From Yoonia tamlensis (lineage in GTDB: Bacteria; Pseudomonadota; Alphaproteobacteria; Rhodobacterales; Rhodobacteraceae): a stretch of DNA of 64,000 nt. Under the pieces are notes generated by a model, which was not told the origin of the DNA, ran no database searches, and saw nothing but the letters and a program-made list of their open reading frames with translations. Position 1 is the stretch's first letter. Each line of letters opens with the position of its first letter. The DNA lies in contig NZ_FOYP01000001.1 in NCBI RefSeq assembly GCF_900115105.1, positions 894,097-958,096 of the forward strand, given 5' to 3'. Made by a program: the position numbers and the translations under genes. Below are positions 26,801 to 36,128 of this stretch, in pieces.

Positions 26801-29231
26801 CTTGCCCGTAACCGAAGAATGGGGGGCGGGCGCCTATGTCAGCGCCGCCGTCATTCGCCCCATGTCGGTTGCCGAAAACCGCAACCCGAGCCGCGCGCTC
26901 GGGCTTGGTTATGCGCAGGTGGATCCGGGCGATAAGGCGTTGCAAGTTTCCTTGCAGGCGCCTGCCACAATGCAACCGCGTGGGCCGATGGATGTGGGTA
27001 TTCAAATCGACGGGATCGCTGCGGGCGAAACCGCCTATGTCACGCTTGCCGCGGTTGATCTGGGTATTCTGAACCTGACAGGCTTCCAAAGCCCTGATCC
27101 ACACGCCTATTACTTTGGACAACGCAAGCTCGGGGTCGAGATGCGCGATGTTTACGGCCGGTTGATTGACGGGCTGAACGGCGCGATGGGCACGGTGCGT
27201 TCAGGCGGGGATGCGATGGCCAACGCAGGCATGCAAAGCCCGCCACCCACCGAAGAACTGGTCACCTATTTCACAGGTCCTGTGCAGGTGGATGCCCAAG
27301 GGCGCGCGCAGGTCCGGTTTGATCTGCCCGCCTTTAACGGAACCATCCGGCTGATGGCGATTGCATGGTCCGACAGTGGTGTCGGCCAAGCCGAACAAGA
27401 CGTGATCGTGCGCGATCCGGTGGTGCTGACCGCCTCTGTGCCGCGTTTCTTGGCGCCGGGTGATCAAAGCCGCGTGCTGCTGGAAATCGTTCATGCGGAC
27501 GGGCCAGCAGGGGATATGGGGTTGAGTGTGCAAGCTGCTGGTCTGGCGCTGGTGTCGCAAATTCCGGCGTCTTTCAATTTGGCGCAAGGCGGCAAGCAGG
27601 TGTTCGAATTCCCCTTTGCCGCCTTTGACGTGGGCAATCACAGCATTGATATTACCCTGACCACACCTGACGGGCGCGCGCTGGTTAAATCGCTGAACGT
27701 GCCTGTTGTGGTCAATGACCCCGCAATCAGCCGGATCAGCCGGTTTACGCTTGGGGCGGGGCGCACGTTTACCTTTGATGATGATGTATTTGCGGGGCTG
27801 GTTGCGGGCACCGGGCAGGCCGCGCTTTCGGCGGGGCCGCTGGCGCGGTTTGATGCGCCGGGGCTGCTGAACGCGTTGGATCATTACCCCTATGGCTGCA
27901 CCGAACAGATCACATCGCGCGCGATGCCGCTTTTGTATTTGGACGGCGTGGCAACGGCGATGGGGCTGGCCACGCGCGACAATATCCAGGACCGGATCAC
28001 GCAGGCAATTGCCGAAATTACGGCCAATCAAGCCGCCAATGGCGCGTTTGGTCTGTGGCGGCCAAGCTCGGGGGATATGTGGCTTGATGCCTATGTCACC
28101 GATTTCCTGACCCGCGCGCGGCTTGCGGGCTATGCGGTGCCCGATGTTGCCTATGACAATGCGGTGGCGAACCTGCGCAATGCGGTGAACTACTATCCCG
28201 ACTTTGACCAAGGCGGGGCTGATCTGGCCTATGCGCTGTTTGTGCTTGCCCGCGAAGGCGAGGCCGCGTTTGGCGATCTGCGCTATTATGCGGATCAAAA
28301 GGCGGATGCGTTTACCTCGCCTTTGGCGCTGGCACAGTTGGGGGCCGCACTTGCGCAATATGGCGACCAACCGCGTGCAGATGCGCTGTTTGGGCGGGCA
28401 GGGCGCGTGTTATCCGCCCGCTTTGCCGAAGCCGAAGCCCGCTATTGGCGCAGCGATTACGGCACTTACCGGCGCGACACTGCCGCTGTGCTTGCGCTCG
28501 CGGTTGAGGCGGGCAGCACCGCAATTGACCGCGACATGCTGGTGCAGCGGATCGCAAGCGAGGCAAGCCATGCCTCTACCCAAGAAGCGGCGTGGACCTT
28601 GCTTGCGGCGAATGCGCTGGTTGATGATCTGCGCCACACGGGGCTGACCATTGACGGGGCATTGCCCGACGGGCCGGTGGTGCAGTTCCGCGATGCGCAA
28701 ACCCGATCCGCACCCGTGCAGATCACAAACACCAGCGCGCAACCCACTGAGATCACAGTCACAACCTTTGGGGTGCCAAGCACGCCAGAACCCGCCGGCG
28801 GCAATGGATACGCAATCGAGCGCATCTATTTGACAACCGAAGGGCAGGCCGTCGATCCGGCGAATGTCGCCGTAGGAACGCGGCTTGTCACGCTGCTGAC
28901 CGTCATCCCCTTCGGGCGGCAAGAGGCGCGGCTGATGGTCAACGATCCGCTTCCTGCAGGCTTTGAGATCGACAATCCGAACCTGCTGGCAGGAGGTGAT
29001 ATCCGCGCGCTGGATTGGGTGGAATCGACCTATACCGAAAATGCCGAATTCCGGACCGACCGGTTCTTGGCCGCCGTGGACTGGCGGTCGGACGAACCGT
29101 TCCAGCTGGCCTATATCGTGCGCGCCGTCTCGCCGGGGTATTTCCATCATCCCGCCGCATCTGTCGAGGATATGTACCGCCCGCAAATGCGTGCGCGCAC
29201 GGATGCGGGGACTGTGACGATCACCCCGTGA
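23889..29231 (+). CDS. Alpha-2-macroglobulin-like protein with N-terminal PAN/Apple domain
   Basis: The 1780-residue periplasmic protein starts at ATG 23889 (GAAAGG upstream) with a signal peptide cleaved after AAA22. There is no lipobox, unlike E. coli YfhM. Residues about 24-105 form a PAN/Apple-like domain with six Cys (ACEAACSNSKSCTAFTF). Macroglobulin repeats follow (for example SDRGAYRAGDTIHLTALMRD). The thioester motif CTEQ in YPYGCTEQITSRA is at Cys1337, so the protein can trap proteases covalently. The complement-like helical domain follows (MWLDAYVTDFLTRAR). It is coupled to pbpC by a 1-nt overlap, the conserved pairing thought to protect the wall after peptidoglycan breach. Confidence 0.93.
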   Translation: MFRSLTAFIFAIATTLGGTAAAQEQIAATRTIYARGVDLVGTDLAQIFDTTAAACEAACSNSKSCTAFTFNQRSNACFPKTNITDMIPFEGALSAWVYATDPAVLAGAPARMAELDFLHERDFAQAAELTQLANQPIRNATPAQSFAWDQALASDVAGDWIAFGRSAQGSGSRVSGMAFPAFINAYVRSLDLATRRDAAMAVAYALEDINRGRQMIDALRLAQELRFDRETELLLEEAIGKYGFRVVDTKVESDSATPRICAVFSEDLIGAGTDYTPFVQLPQSQLVVSVSDAQLCVDGVVHGERYRILLREGLPAASGETMIRPVELTLYVRDRAPSMRFGSRAYVLPRLGDIAIPLETVNMTGVDLSLSRIDDRNLMRTLQSGLMDDTLSYYGGDLSSEIGTTIWAGSADVAQELNRDMLTRLPMADALRDAPAGLYALRASSADNSDEIGTVTQWFVLSDIGVATYLGNDGLTVAARGLGDALAIADAQVTLVSRSNSVLGMAQTDADGVARFPAGLTRGTGGNTPAMVTVSLGDDMTFLSLTDAAFDLSDRGVEGRAPSQPIDVFLSSDRGAYRAGDTIHLTALMRDQTALGLAGIPLTAVLTRPDGVEYARQISSNDRAGGHVFAMPVASTAPRGTWRVTVQADEDSGPLAQTTVLVEDFLPERIDFDLTLPDSIRLGDVPNLRVDARYLFGAIGADLDVEGEALLRAASSLEGYPGYRFGQYDARFDGQLNYLDGGTTNAAGVANLPVDLPNFTASQPLELRVTARVKEGSGRPVERQITAPVLPDSPMIGIKPLFDGVIGEGSTALFELIALNPDMTGADMRVQWTVNKVTTRYQWYRLHDRWYWEPTTTRTRVATGEAKLGSTPTRVEADVTWGQHEIVVEAIGGAYNAASDEFYAGWYAPASADDTPDLLEASLDAPAYAVGDTATFRIVPRYAGQAVVTVMSDRLISLKTVPVVEGENLITLPVTEEWGAGAYVSAAVIRPMSVAENRNPSRALGLGYAQVDPGDKALQVSLQAPATMQPRGPMDVGIQIDGIAAGETAYVTLAAVDLGILNLTGFQSPDPHAYYFGQRKLGVEMRDVYGRLIDGLNGAMGTVRSGGDAMANAGMQSPPPTEELVTYFTGPVQVDAQGRAQVRFDLPAFNGTIRLMAIAWSDSGVGQAEQDVIVRDPVVLTASVPRFLAPGDQSRVLLEIVHADGPAGDMGLSVQAAGLALVSQIPASFNLAQGGKQVFEFPFAAFDVGNHSIDITLTTPDGRALVKSLNVPVVVNDPAISRISRFTLGAGRTFTFDDDVFAGLVAGTGQAALSAGPLARFDAPGLLNALDHYPYGCTEQITSRAMPLLYLDGVATAMGLATRDNIQDRITQAIAEITANQAANGAFGLWRPSSGDMWLDAYVTDFLTRARLAGYAVPDVAYDNAVANLRNAVNYYPDFDQGGADLAYALFVLAREGEAAFGDLRYYADQKADAFTSPLALAQLGAALAQYGDQPRADALFGRAGRVLSARFAEAEARYWRSDYGTYRRDTAAVLALAVEAGSTAIDRDMLVQRIASEASHASTQEAAWTLLAANALVDDLRHTGLTIDGALPDGPVVQFRDAQTRSAPVQITNTSAQPTEITVTTFGVPSTPEPAGGNGYAIERIYLTTEGQAVDPANVAVGTRLVTLLTVIPFGRQEARLMVNDPLPAGFEIDNPNLLAGGDIRALDWVESTYTENAEFRTDRFLAAVDWRSDEPFQLAYIVRAVSPGYFHHPAASVEDMYRPQMRARTDAGTVTITP

Positions 29232-31249
29232 TGCGCGCGGTCCTTGCCATTGCATTCTGCCTTTGGGCAGGGGCTGCGGCGCGCGACGGCGTGGACGCTT
29301 GGGTGGATGCAACGCAACTGCCGACGCTTGACGCGGATATCAGCACCGAGGTGCGCGATCGCAATGGCGACCTGCTGCGCGTCTACACCAATGCGCAGGG
29401 GCGCTGGCGGCTGCCCGTGACGCTGGCAGAGGTCGATCCGACCTATCTGCGGATGCTGATCCGGTTCGAAGACAAGCGGTTTTATGACCACAACGGCGTT
29501 GATTTTATTGCCGCTTTGCGCGCGATCGGGCAGGCCGTGCGGCATGGGCAGGTGGTGTCGGGCGGCTCCACGTTGACCATGCAAGTCGCGCGCCTTCTCG
29601 AAGACGGCAGCACGGGCCGCTGGCGTGGTAAGCTGCGACAAGTGCGGCTGGCTTGGGCACTTGAGCGGCAGTTCAGCAAGGATGAAATTCTTGCGCTTTA
29701 CCTGAACCACGCGCCCTTTGGTGGCAATATCGAAGGCGTGCGCGCGGCATCCTATGCCTATTTTGACCGCCCGCCGCGCAGGTTGACTGCAGCGCAATCG
29801 GCGCTTTTGGTGGCGATCCCGCAAGCCCCTGAAGCCCGCCGTCCGGACCGCGCCGCAGGTTCTGCAACCGTGGCGCGCGATGCGGTTCTGGCGCGGCTTT
29901 TGCGCGACGGTCTTTTTGATCAGGCAACATATGCAAGCGCGGTACGGCTGCCGGTGCCGCCAACCCGCCACCTTTTGCCAGCCAACGCGCCGCAAGTGTC
30001 CGACCGTGCCGTGGCTGCGACCCCGCTGCAAAGCCAGCATGACCTGACCCTTGACCGGCGCTTGCAAATCGCGCTGGAGGCGCTGGCCGCTGATGCCATC
30101 CGCGGGCGTGACGATGGGGTGCAAATCGCCATGATGGTCGCGGACCACCGAAACGGGCATATATTGGCAAGCGTCGGCTCTGCTGCATTTAGCGCCGATC
30201 TGCGCGGCGGCTATATGGACCTGACGCAGGCCATACGCTCGCCCGGGTCAACATTGAAACCGCTGATCTACGGACTTGGCTTTGACCAAGGGCTGATTCA
30301 CCCCGAAACCATGATCGCCGACCGCCCGACCAATTTCGACGGCTACCAGCCGCAGAATTTTGACGGGCTATTTCGCGGGGAATTGCGGGTGCGCACCGCT
30401 TTGCAACATTCGCTGAATATTCCGGCGGTTGCCGTGACCCAATCCTTGGGCCCGCATCATTTGATAGCAGGTTTGCGCCGCGCAGGCACCGCGCCGCAGG
30501 TGCCTGGCGGCGCACCGGGTCTGGCGGTGGCGTTGGGGGGCGTGGGGCTGACCTTGCAGGATCTCGTGGCGCTTTATGCCGCGATTGGCAACCACGGTGT
30601 CGCGGTGGATCTGCGCTGGCACGATGCGACAAGCACCGGCTTTGCGCCGCATGTGGTGATGAACCGCGCCGCTGCATGGCAGGTCGGGCATATTCTCGAA
30701 GAAGCACCACGCCCGCGCGGGGTGCAGGCCACAGGGATCGCGTTCAAGACCGGCACGTCTTATGGTCACCGCGATGCATGGGCGATCGGGTTTGACGGGC
30801 AATATGTTGTGGGTGTCTGGATGGGGCGGCCTGATGGCACGCCGGTGCCCGGCGCCTTTGGCGGTGATCTGGCGGCACCGGTGATGTTTGACGCATTCGG
30901 GCGGATCGCGCCGACGCCCGTACCACTGGGCGCGCCGCCGCACGAAACGCTGCTGCTTTCGACCGCGCAATTGCCCCAGCATTTGCAGTTTTTCGGCACA
31001 CGCAACACGGCCCGTTCACACGCGCCGCAAATCGCCTTTCCACCCAACGGGGCAGTGCTCGATGGGTCGTTTTCAACGGTCAAAGTGCAAGACGGGCGCG
31101 CGCCGTTTATATGGCTGGTGAACGGCGAACCGGTCGCGCGTAGTTTTCGCAATCAGGTGGATATCGCGCCGCCGGGGCTGGGGTTTTCATCGGTGACGGT
31201 GATTGATGCCGACGGCCAATCCGCTCAGGCACAGATCGAAATCCGCTAG
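29231..31249 (+). CDS. pbpC: Penicillin-binding protein 1C (bifunctional glycosyltransferase/transpeptidase)
   Basis: The 672-residue protein starts at ATG 29231, sharing one base with the A2M stop (TGATG); the open frame upstream of that lies inside the A2M gene. A signal-anchor ([15 protein letters not shown]) is followed by the GT51 domain with catalytic Glu80 in [13 protein letters not shown] and GGSTLTMQ. The transpeptidase has SPGSTLK with Ser340 and Lys343, SLN, and KTGTS at Lys506. A BiPBP_C domain closes the protein (about 590-672). It polymerises peptidoglycan and acts with the A2M partner in repair. It ends convergent with the pseudouridine synthase, sharing a CTAG. Confidence 0.93.
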   Translation: MRAVLAIAFCLWAGAAARDGVDAWVDATQLPTLDADISTEVRDRNGDLLRVYTNAQGRWRLPVTLAEVDPTYLRMLIRFEDKRFYDHNGVDFIAALRAIGQAVRHGQVVSGGSTLTMQVARLLEDGSTGRWRGKLRQVRLAWALERQFSKDEILALYLNHAPFGGNIEGVRAASYAYFDRPPRRLTAAQSALLVAIPQAPEARRPDRAAGSATVARDAVLARLLRDGLFDQATYASAVRLPVPPTRHLLPANAPQVSDRAVAATPLQSQHDLTLDRRLQIALEALAADAIRGRDDGVQIAMMVADHRNGHILASVGSAAFSADLRGGYMDLTQAIRSPGSTLKPLIYGLGFDQGLIHPETMIADRPTNFDGYQPQNFDGLFRGELRVRTALQHSLNIPAVAVTQSLGPHHLIAGLRRAGTAPQVPGGAPGLAVALGGVGLTLQDLVALYAAIGNHGVAVDLRWHDATSTGFAPHVVMNRAAAWQVGHILEEAPRPRGVQATGIAFKTGTSYGHRDAWAIGFDGQYVVGVWMGRPDGTPVPGAFGGDLAAPVMFDAFGRIAPTPVPLGAPPHETLLLSTAQLPQHLQFFGTRNTARSHAPQIAFPPNGAVLDGSFSTVKVQDGRAPFIWLVNGEPVARSFRNQVDIAPPGLGFSSVTVIDADGQSAQAQIEIR

Positions 31250-31833
31250 ACGGTCCCCGCAATCTTCCATTTTCCAGTTTCCAACCCGTCAAGCGACCAG
31301 TCGCCGACCCGCCAGCGCACCAGCCGCAATGTCGGAAAGCCGATATGGGCGGTCATCCGGCGCACCTGACGGTTGCGGCCTTCGCTGATGGTGATTTCAA
31401 CCCAAGTATCAGGCACGGATTTGCGAAACCGTACGGGCGGATCACGTTCCCAAAGCGCAGGGGGATCAACCAGCCGCGCCTTGGCAGGGCGCGTTGGCCC
31501 GTCCTTGAGCGTCACGCCATCGCGCAGCGCTTGCAAATCATGGTCGGTTGGTGTGCCTTCGACCTGCACCAGATAGGTCTTGGTCAGCTTGTGTTTCGGA
31601 TCGGCAATGCGCGCCTGCAGTTTGCCATCATCTGTCAGCACCAGCAGGCCTTCGCTATCACGGTCAAGGCGGCCCGCAGGATAAACCCCGGGCATGTCGA
31701 TGAACGTCGAAAGCGTCGGCCGCGGCGAAGGGCTGCGCGCGTCGGTGAATTGCGACAGGACGCCAAAAGGTTTGTTGAACAAAACGACATGTACCATGTG
31801 CCACATTTGCCCCAGATCGGTGCGCAGGTCCAT
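31246..31833 (-). CDS. 23S rRNA pseudouridine synthase of the RluE type
   Basis: The 195-residue protein has the RsuA/RluB/E/F catalytic domain: [13 protein letters not shown] at the start, [19 protein letters not shown] with the catalytic Asp in RLDRDSEG, the KTYLVQVEG strand and [11 protein letters not shown]. The absence of an S4 domain and the LFNKP opening fit RluE, which modifies U2457 of 23S rRNA in E. coli. The exact target here is inferred. The start is uncertain: ATGs at 31806 and 31797 also precede the conserved core. Its TAG overlaps the pbpC TAG on the opposite strand. Confidence 0.88.
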   Translation of the reverse strand: MDLRTDLGQMWHMVHVVLFNKPFGVLSQFTDARSPSPRPTLSTFIDMPGVYPAGRLDRDSEGLLVLTDDGKLQARIADPKHKLTKTYLVQVEGTPTDHDLQALRDGVTLKDGPTRPAKARLVDPPALWERDPPVRFRKSVPDTWVEITISEGRNRQVRRMTAHIGFPTLRLVRWRVGDWSLDGLETGKWKIAGTV

Positions 31834-32051
31834 GCAGTTATGAGAAACGCGCGCATTGCGAGCGCGATAAAAATGTCCAACAACGTCAAAGCTCTAGACA
31901 TTGCAGGCGCATTTCGAGCGCGGATCCCCATAGGTGGCGGCCAATTGTATGCGGTTGTGTGCTGCTAACATATTGTAAGTTAACGGTTTTTATTTACAAT
32001 ATCGCGGACGTGCATTAGATTGCAGTCAGCTCGGAACACAAAGGTGCGCAC

Positions 32052-33329
32052 ATGGCCCAAATCGAAGATCACCCGCAGCGGTTTGCAATGGCCAATGAAT
32101 TGCACGCGCGCCCGTTTCCGGTTGTCCAGGCCCCGGGTCGTGCCGCTTTCCTTGCAATCAAGCCGGGGCAGAACGCGGCGGGCCGTGATCGTGCCGCTGA
32201 TATGGCGCATCTGGTGGCATTGCTTGACCGTTTTGCCGCGCCGCACCCTGAACCCGACGCAACGCATTATTTCGGGCAGATTGGCAAGCATCAGCTCAAA
32301 TGGGAAAGCCATACGGAATTTGTGACCTTTACCATCTGGGGCGAAGGGATTGCCGACACCCCGTTTGATGCGGCGACGTTCAACCTGTTTCCACAAGACT
32401 GGCTGCAAGCGGCCCCTGGCACGCGGGTGACTTCTGCGCTGATCCGGATCGAGGTTGCGACGGGCGATGATCACATCGCTGAAAAAGCTGCCGATTGGTT
32501 TGTGCCGGAAAGCCTTGCAATCAGCCGTGTGCTGGATGATGCGCTGGTGATTGCCGGCGATTTCCGGATAGATCCGGCGGGGCATATCCGGTTCGCGATT
32601 TTTGCGCGCCCCGATGTTGGCGCCCGCCGGATCGGACGGGTCGTGCAGCGGCTGTGCGAAATTGAAACCTATAAGGCGATGTCGATGCTGGGCTTGTCGC
32701 GCGCGCGCAGCCTTGGCCTGCAAATGGGCGCGATTGACAGCAAGCTGTCGCAACTGGTTGCGGATATGCGTGAAACGGCCCCCGATGCGACAGCGCAATT
32801 GCATGCTTTGCTGGATGTATCTGCCGAACTGGAAAGCATCGCGGCGCAGTCCTCCTACCGTTTCGGGGCGACCACGGCCTATGAAACCATCGTGAACCAG
32901 CGCATTGAAATCCTGCGCGAGACCCGATTTGCGGGGCGGCAGACCTTTGGCGAATTTATGATGCGCCGCTATGACCCCGCGATGCGCACGGTTGCCGCGA
33001 CGCAAGCGCGGCTAAAATCCATGTCCGACAGGGCTTTGCGCGCAGGCGATCTGCTGCGCACCCGCGTCGATGTCGAAAGATCAGCCCAGAACCAGGCCCT
33101 GCTGACCAGCATGGACCGCCGCGCGGACTTGCAGTTGCGATTGCAGCATACCGTCGAAGGGCTGTCGATTGTCGCGATCAGCTATTACGCACTGAACCTG
33201 CTGCTTTATCTATTGGGGCCACTGCAATATGCGTTTGATATCAGCAAGGTAACGCTGGGGGCGGTTGCAACCCCGATTGTCGTGATCTGTGTCTGGGCGG
33301 CCCTGCGCCGCATTCGCAAGCATTTGTAA
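32052..33329 (+). CDS. DUF3422 family protein with C-terminal membrane segments
   Basis: The 425-residue protein begins MAQIEDHPQRFAMANELHAR, the highly conserved opening of DUF3422 (RxxLxNELHARP). It has the WESHTEFVTFT and LFPQDWL blocks of the family and two C-terminal helices (LSIVAISYYALNLLLYLLG and VATPIVVICVWAALRRI). A ribosome site AAAGGT lies 6 nt before ATG 32052. The family is widespread in proteobacteria with no confirmed function. The hydrophobic end suggests an inner-membrane protein with a large cytoplasmic part. It is followed by the di-haem cytochrome gene after 60 nt. Confidence 0.88.
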   Translation: MAQIEDHPQRFAMANELHARPFPVVQAPGRAAFLAIKPGQNAAGRDRAADMAHLVALLDRFAAPHPEPDATHYFGQIGKHQLKWESHTEFVTFTIWGEGIADTPFDAATFNLFPQDWLQAAPGTRVTSALIRIEVATGDDHIAEKAADWFVPESLAISRVLDDALVIAGDFRIDPAGHIRFAIFARPDVGARRIGRVVQRLCEIETYKAMSMLGLSRARSLGLQMGAIDSKLSQLVADMRETAPDATAQLHALLDVSAELESIAAQSSYRFGATTAYETIVNQRIEILRETRFAGRQTFGEFMMRRYDPAMRTVAATQARLKSMSDRALRAGDLLRTRVDVERSAQNQALLTSMDRRADLQLRLQHTVEGLSIVAISYYALNLLLYLLGPLQYAFDISKVTLGAVATPIVVICVWAALRRIRKHL

Positions 33330-33389
33330 TCGCAGCCACTTGCAAGATGCGCCCGGCGTGATACCCATTTGGTTCTTGGGAGGAACCGG

Positions 33390-34697
33390 ATGAAATACGC
33401 ACTTGCATTTGCGCTTTTGGGCTTGGCACATGTTGCGCAGGCACAGGAATTGCCGCGCCCCGTGACGGATGCCGATTTTGATGCGATTGATCCGCAAGAG
33501 GCTGCGTTGGGGCAGCTGTTGTTCTATGATCCGATCCTATCGGGCAACCAAGAGGTTGCATGCGCGACCTGCCATCATCCGGCGTTTGGCACCAGTGACG
33601 GCATATCGCTGGGGATCGGTGACGGCGGGCGCGGTTTGGGAACCCAACGTGTTGTGGACCCGCAAAACCTGCCCGAACAACGCATCCCGCGCAATGCGCC
33701 CGCACTTTTTAACCTTGGTGCGCATGAATTCACCACGCTCTTTCACGACGGCCGGATCGAGGTTGACGTGACCCGCCCCGGTGGTATCCGCACGCCGCTT
33801 GACGCGGATATGGCCGTCGGGTTTGCCTCGCTTCTTTCGGCGCAAACGATGTTTCCGGTGCTTAGCGGTGATGAAATGGCGGGGCATTACAGTGAAAACG
33901 ACATCTCTGCCGCTGTCCGCCGCGGAGAGCTGACCGGCCAGGGCGGTGCATGGGATATTATCAGCCGCCGCGTGGCCGCGCTGCCTGCCTATGCAGAGGC
34001 ATTTGTCGCAACCTATGATCACATTGATCACCCCGACCAAATTGCGTTCACAGATATTTCGAACGCGATTGCGGTCTTCATGGCGTTTGAATGGCGCTCT
34101 GATACGGCGCCGTTCGATGCTGTGCTGCGTGGCACGGCGACGCTTTCTGAGCCTGCCGCTGCGGGAATGGCGCTGTTTTACGGCGATGCGGGCTGTGCAA
34201 ACTGTCACAGCGGCCCGTTTCTGACGGATCACGCATTCCACGCCGTAGGCAGCCCACAAATCGGGCCAGGCAAGGCGGCAAGGTTTGAAAACCATGCGCG
34301 CGACGAAGGGCGGTTTCGCGTCACAGGCGACCCTGCCGATCTATATGCGTTCCGGACGCCAAGCCTGCGCAATATTGCGCTGACCGCGCCCTATGGGCAT
34401 GCGGGTGCCTATGCGGATTTACGTGCATTTCTGGTCGCGCATCTGGATCCGCTCGCGGCGCTTGAAAACTATGATCTGGCGCAGGCGCGGCTGCCCGCGT
34501 TTGACACGGATGACCGGCGCGAAACCTTTGCTGCAATCGCCCAAGCGGCACAGCCTGTCGGTCCGGCATTGGATGACGCGCAGATTGACCAGCTATTGGC
34601 ATTCTTGCAGACATTGACGGATCCAAACGCACCGGTTGGACGGCTGGGCGTGCCTGACCACGTGCCCAGCGGACTAGAGGTGCCAAACCCGCGCTAG
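33390..34697 (+). CDS. Di-haem cytochrome c peroxidase / MauG-family protein
   Basis: The 435-residue periplasmic protein has a signal peptide (MKYALAFALLGLAHVAQAQ) and two haem-binding CxxCH motifs, CATCH at residues 58-62 and CANCH at 269-273. The RTPSLRNIALTAPYGHAG block is typical of bacterial CcpA/MauG enzymes. It reduces hydrogen peroxide with electrons from cytochromes, or oxidises a protein partner if MauG-like; the sequence does not decide. ATG 33390 with GGAGGA upstream replaces the TTG at 33369. It converges on the ROK gene, sharing CTAG at 34694-34697. Confidence 0.9.
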   Translation: MKYALAFALLGLAHVAQAQELPRPVTDADFDAIDPQEAALGQLLFYDPILSGNQEVACATCHHPAFGTSDGISLGIGDGGRGLGTQRVVDPQNLPEQRIPRNAPALFNLGAHEFTTLFHDGRIEVDVTRPGGIRTPLDADMAVGFASLLSAQTMFPVLSGDEMAGHYSENDISAAVRRGELTGQGGAWDIISRRVAALPAYAEAFVATYDHIDHPDQIAFTDISNAIAVFMAFEWRSDTAPFDAVLRGTATLSEPAAAGMALFYGDAGCANCHSGPFLTDHAFHAVGSPQIGPGKAARFENHARDEGRFRVTGDPADLYAFRTPSLRNIALTAPYGHAGAYADLRAFLVAHLDPLAALENYDLAQARLPAFDTDDRRETFAAIAQAAQPVGPALDDAQIDQLLAFLQTLTDPNAPVGRLGVPDHVPSGLEVPNPR

Positions 34698-35935
34698 GAA
34701 ATTGCGGCTATCGCCTGATCGGTGACCGCCGATAGGGCAAGCGCCGTGGCGCCGCGCGCCCATACCAGATCACCCCATGCGTGGGTTTCTACGGCGCAGG
34801 GCGCGCGCCCGTCATTGAGCGTCAGGCGGTGCATTTCCGACAGGACTTCGTCGGCATAAAGATAGTCATATTGCATCCGCTCGCCCGATATAATGATCAG
34901 CGCCGGATCAAAAAGCTGCACAACATTGGCCAACCCGACAGCCAGATAGCGGCCCGCACGGCGAAAAATTGTCTGCGCGGCCTCATTGCCGGATTTGGCT
35001 TGCGTGAACAGCGCGTCAAGCAGCGCGTGCGCGCTTTGGCGTTCATGCGGCTGGTGGTGCAGGGCGGTTGCCGCCTCGCGCGCGAGCGCGTAATCGGCCA
35101 GATAGGCCTCAAGACAGCCGCGCTGCCCGCAGCGACAAAGGGCGCCATCCAGCTGCACCTTGGTATGTCCCAGTTCCAGCCCCATGCCGCGTGCGCCCCG
35201 ATACAGCCGGTTGTCGATCACCAGCCCCATGCCGACACCATGTTCGATGGTCACAACCGCAAAGTCTGATTTCGCGCGCCCCGCGCCAAACCACAGTTCG
35301 GCCAATGTCAGCATATTCGCATCGTTATCAAGATAAAGCGGCAGCCCGAAACGTGTCTGAAACGCTGTCGAAAAATCGCAATTGCGCTGCGCCAAAAGCG
35401 GTGACCATGGCACCGTGCCTGCCTGATGGTCGACAATCCCCGACATGCCGATGCCGACGGCGGCAATGTCACCTGTTGATTTGCCTGCAACATCCAAAAC
35501 ATCGTGCACCAGTGTCGCGACCTCGGTCAGGATCACGTCCAGCGGTTTTGGTCCGGCGGGCGTGCGCAAGGATGCGGTCGCCAAAGTATTGCCTGCAAAA
35601 TCCGTCAGCACCGCCGAATGCACCGCGTCCGAAAGTTTGATCCCGATCACCAAATGGGTTTGCGGCACGACTTCGATTGCGACAGCCGGTCGCCCGCGCC
35701 CTGTTTCGCGCGGGATGCTATCGACCTCGCGCAGCAATCCCGCAGCAATCAGATCCGCCGTCAATGCAGTGGCGGACCCCGCGCTGATCCCAAGCGCGCG
35801 GATCACATCGGTGCGCGTCGCACGACCTGCCGCGCGCACATGTTCAAAAATTTGCTGACGCATGGATTTCACATGCGCGCTATCCGGCGGCAAAAGCGGG
35901 CCGCAACCAGAGGGCTGCGCGAGATCGTCTAACAT
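34694..35935 (-). CDS. ROK-family transcriptional repressor of xylose genes (XylR-like)
   Basis: The 413-residue protein has an N-terminal winged helix (residues about 25-85: IFEHVRAAGRATRTDVIRAL) joined to a ROK sugar-kinase-like domain. The zinc motif CRCGQRGCLEAY and the GIGMSGIVD and LYLDNDANMLTLAE blocks are typical of ROK repressors. It is divergent from xylB-xylA with a 190-bp AT-rich spacer, the arrangement of XylR in alphaproteobacteria, so I infer that it represses xylBA in the absence of xylose. The start is probably ATG 35935; ATG 35863 inside the frame is an alternative that keeps the whole HTH. Confidence 0.85.
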   Translation of the reverse strand: MLDDLAQPSGCGPLLPPDSAHVKSMRQQIFEHVRAAGRATRTDVIRALGISAGSATALTADLIAAGLLREVDSIPRETGRGRPAVAIEVVPQTHLVIGIKLSDAVHSAVLTDFAGNTLATASLRTPAGPKPLDVILTEVATLVHDVLDVAGKSTGDIAAVGIGMSGIVDHQAGTVPWSPLLAQRNCDFSTAFQTRFGLPLYLDNDANMLTLAELWFGAGRAKSDFAVVTIEHGVGMGLVIDNRLYRGARGMGLELGHTKVQLDGALCRCGQRGCLEAYLADYALAREAATALHHQPHERQSAHALLDALFTQAKSGNEAAQTIFRRAGRYLAVGLANVVQLFDPALIIISGERMQYDYLYADEVLSEMHRLTLNDGRAPCAVETHAWGDLVWARGATALALSAVTDQAIAAIS

Positions 35936-36040
35936 AGTTCAGCACCTGAATTATAATAGGGGTCATTCTGGGTTTTGATACAAGAATTGGCAAGCAAATT
36001 GTAGCATTTCAGATATTACTTGTGAAATTTTGGCATTTTT

Positions 36041-36057
36041 AATTCGGTTAATGAATT
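36041..36057. promoter_or_regulatory. Candidate operator between the ROK repressor and xylB
   Basis: The inverted repeat AATTC-N7-GAATT (36041-36045 and 36053-36057) lies inside an AT-rich stretch of the divergent promoter, followed by a possible TTGACG -35 hexamer at 36062. A short palindrome between a ROK repressor and its target is the expected operator type, but it is only 5 bp per arm. Confidence 0.35.
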
Positions 36058-36128
36058 TAATTTGACGAATCGGCGCGCAATGTTCAGAACTTGGGGCCAA
36101 GAGGACAGCAAACATCGGGGGGATGCGC

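Noticed and set aside
25923-27122. Minus-strand frame of 399 codons opposite the alpha-2-macroglobulin
   Set aside because: GC-rich codon positions of the sense gene keep this frame open. Its His/Arg-rich composition and lack of motifs mark a shadow.
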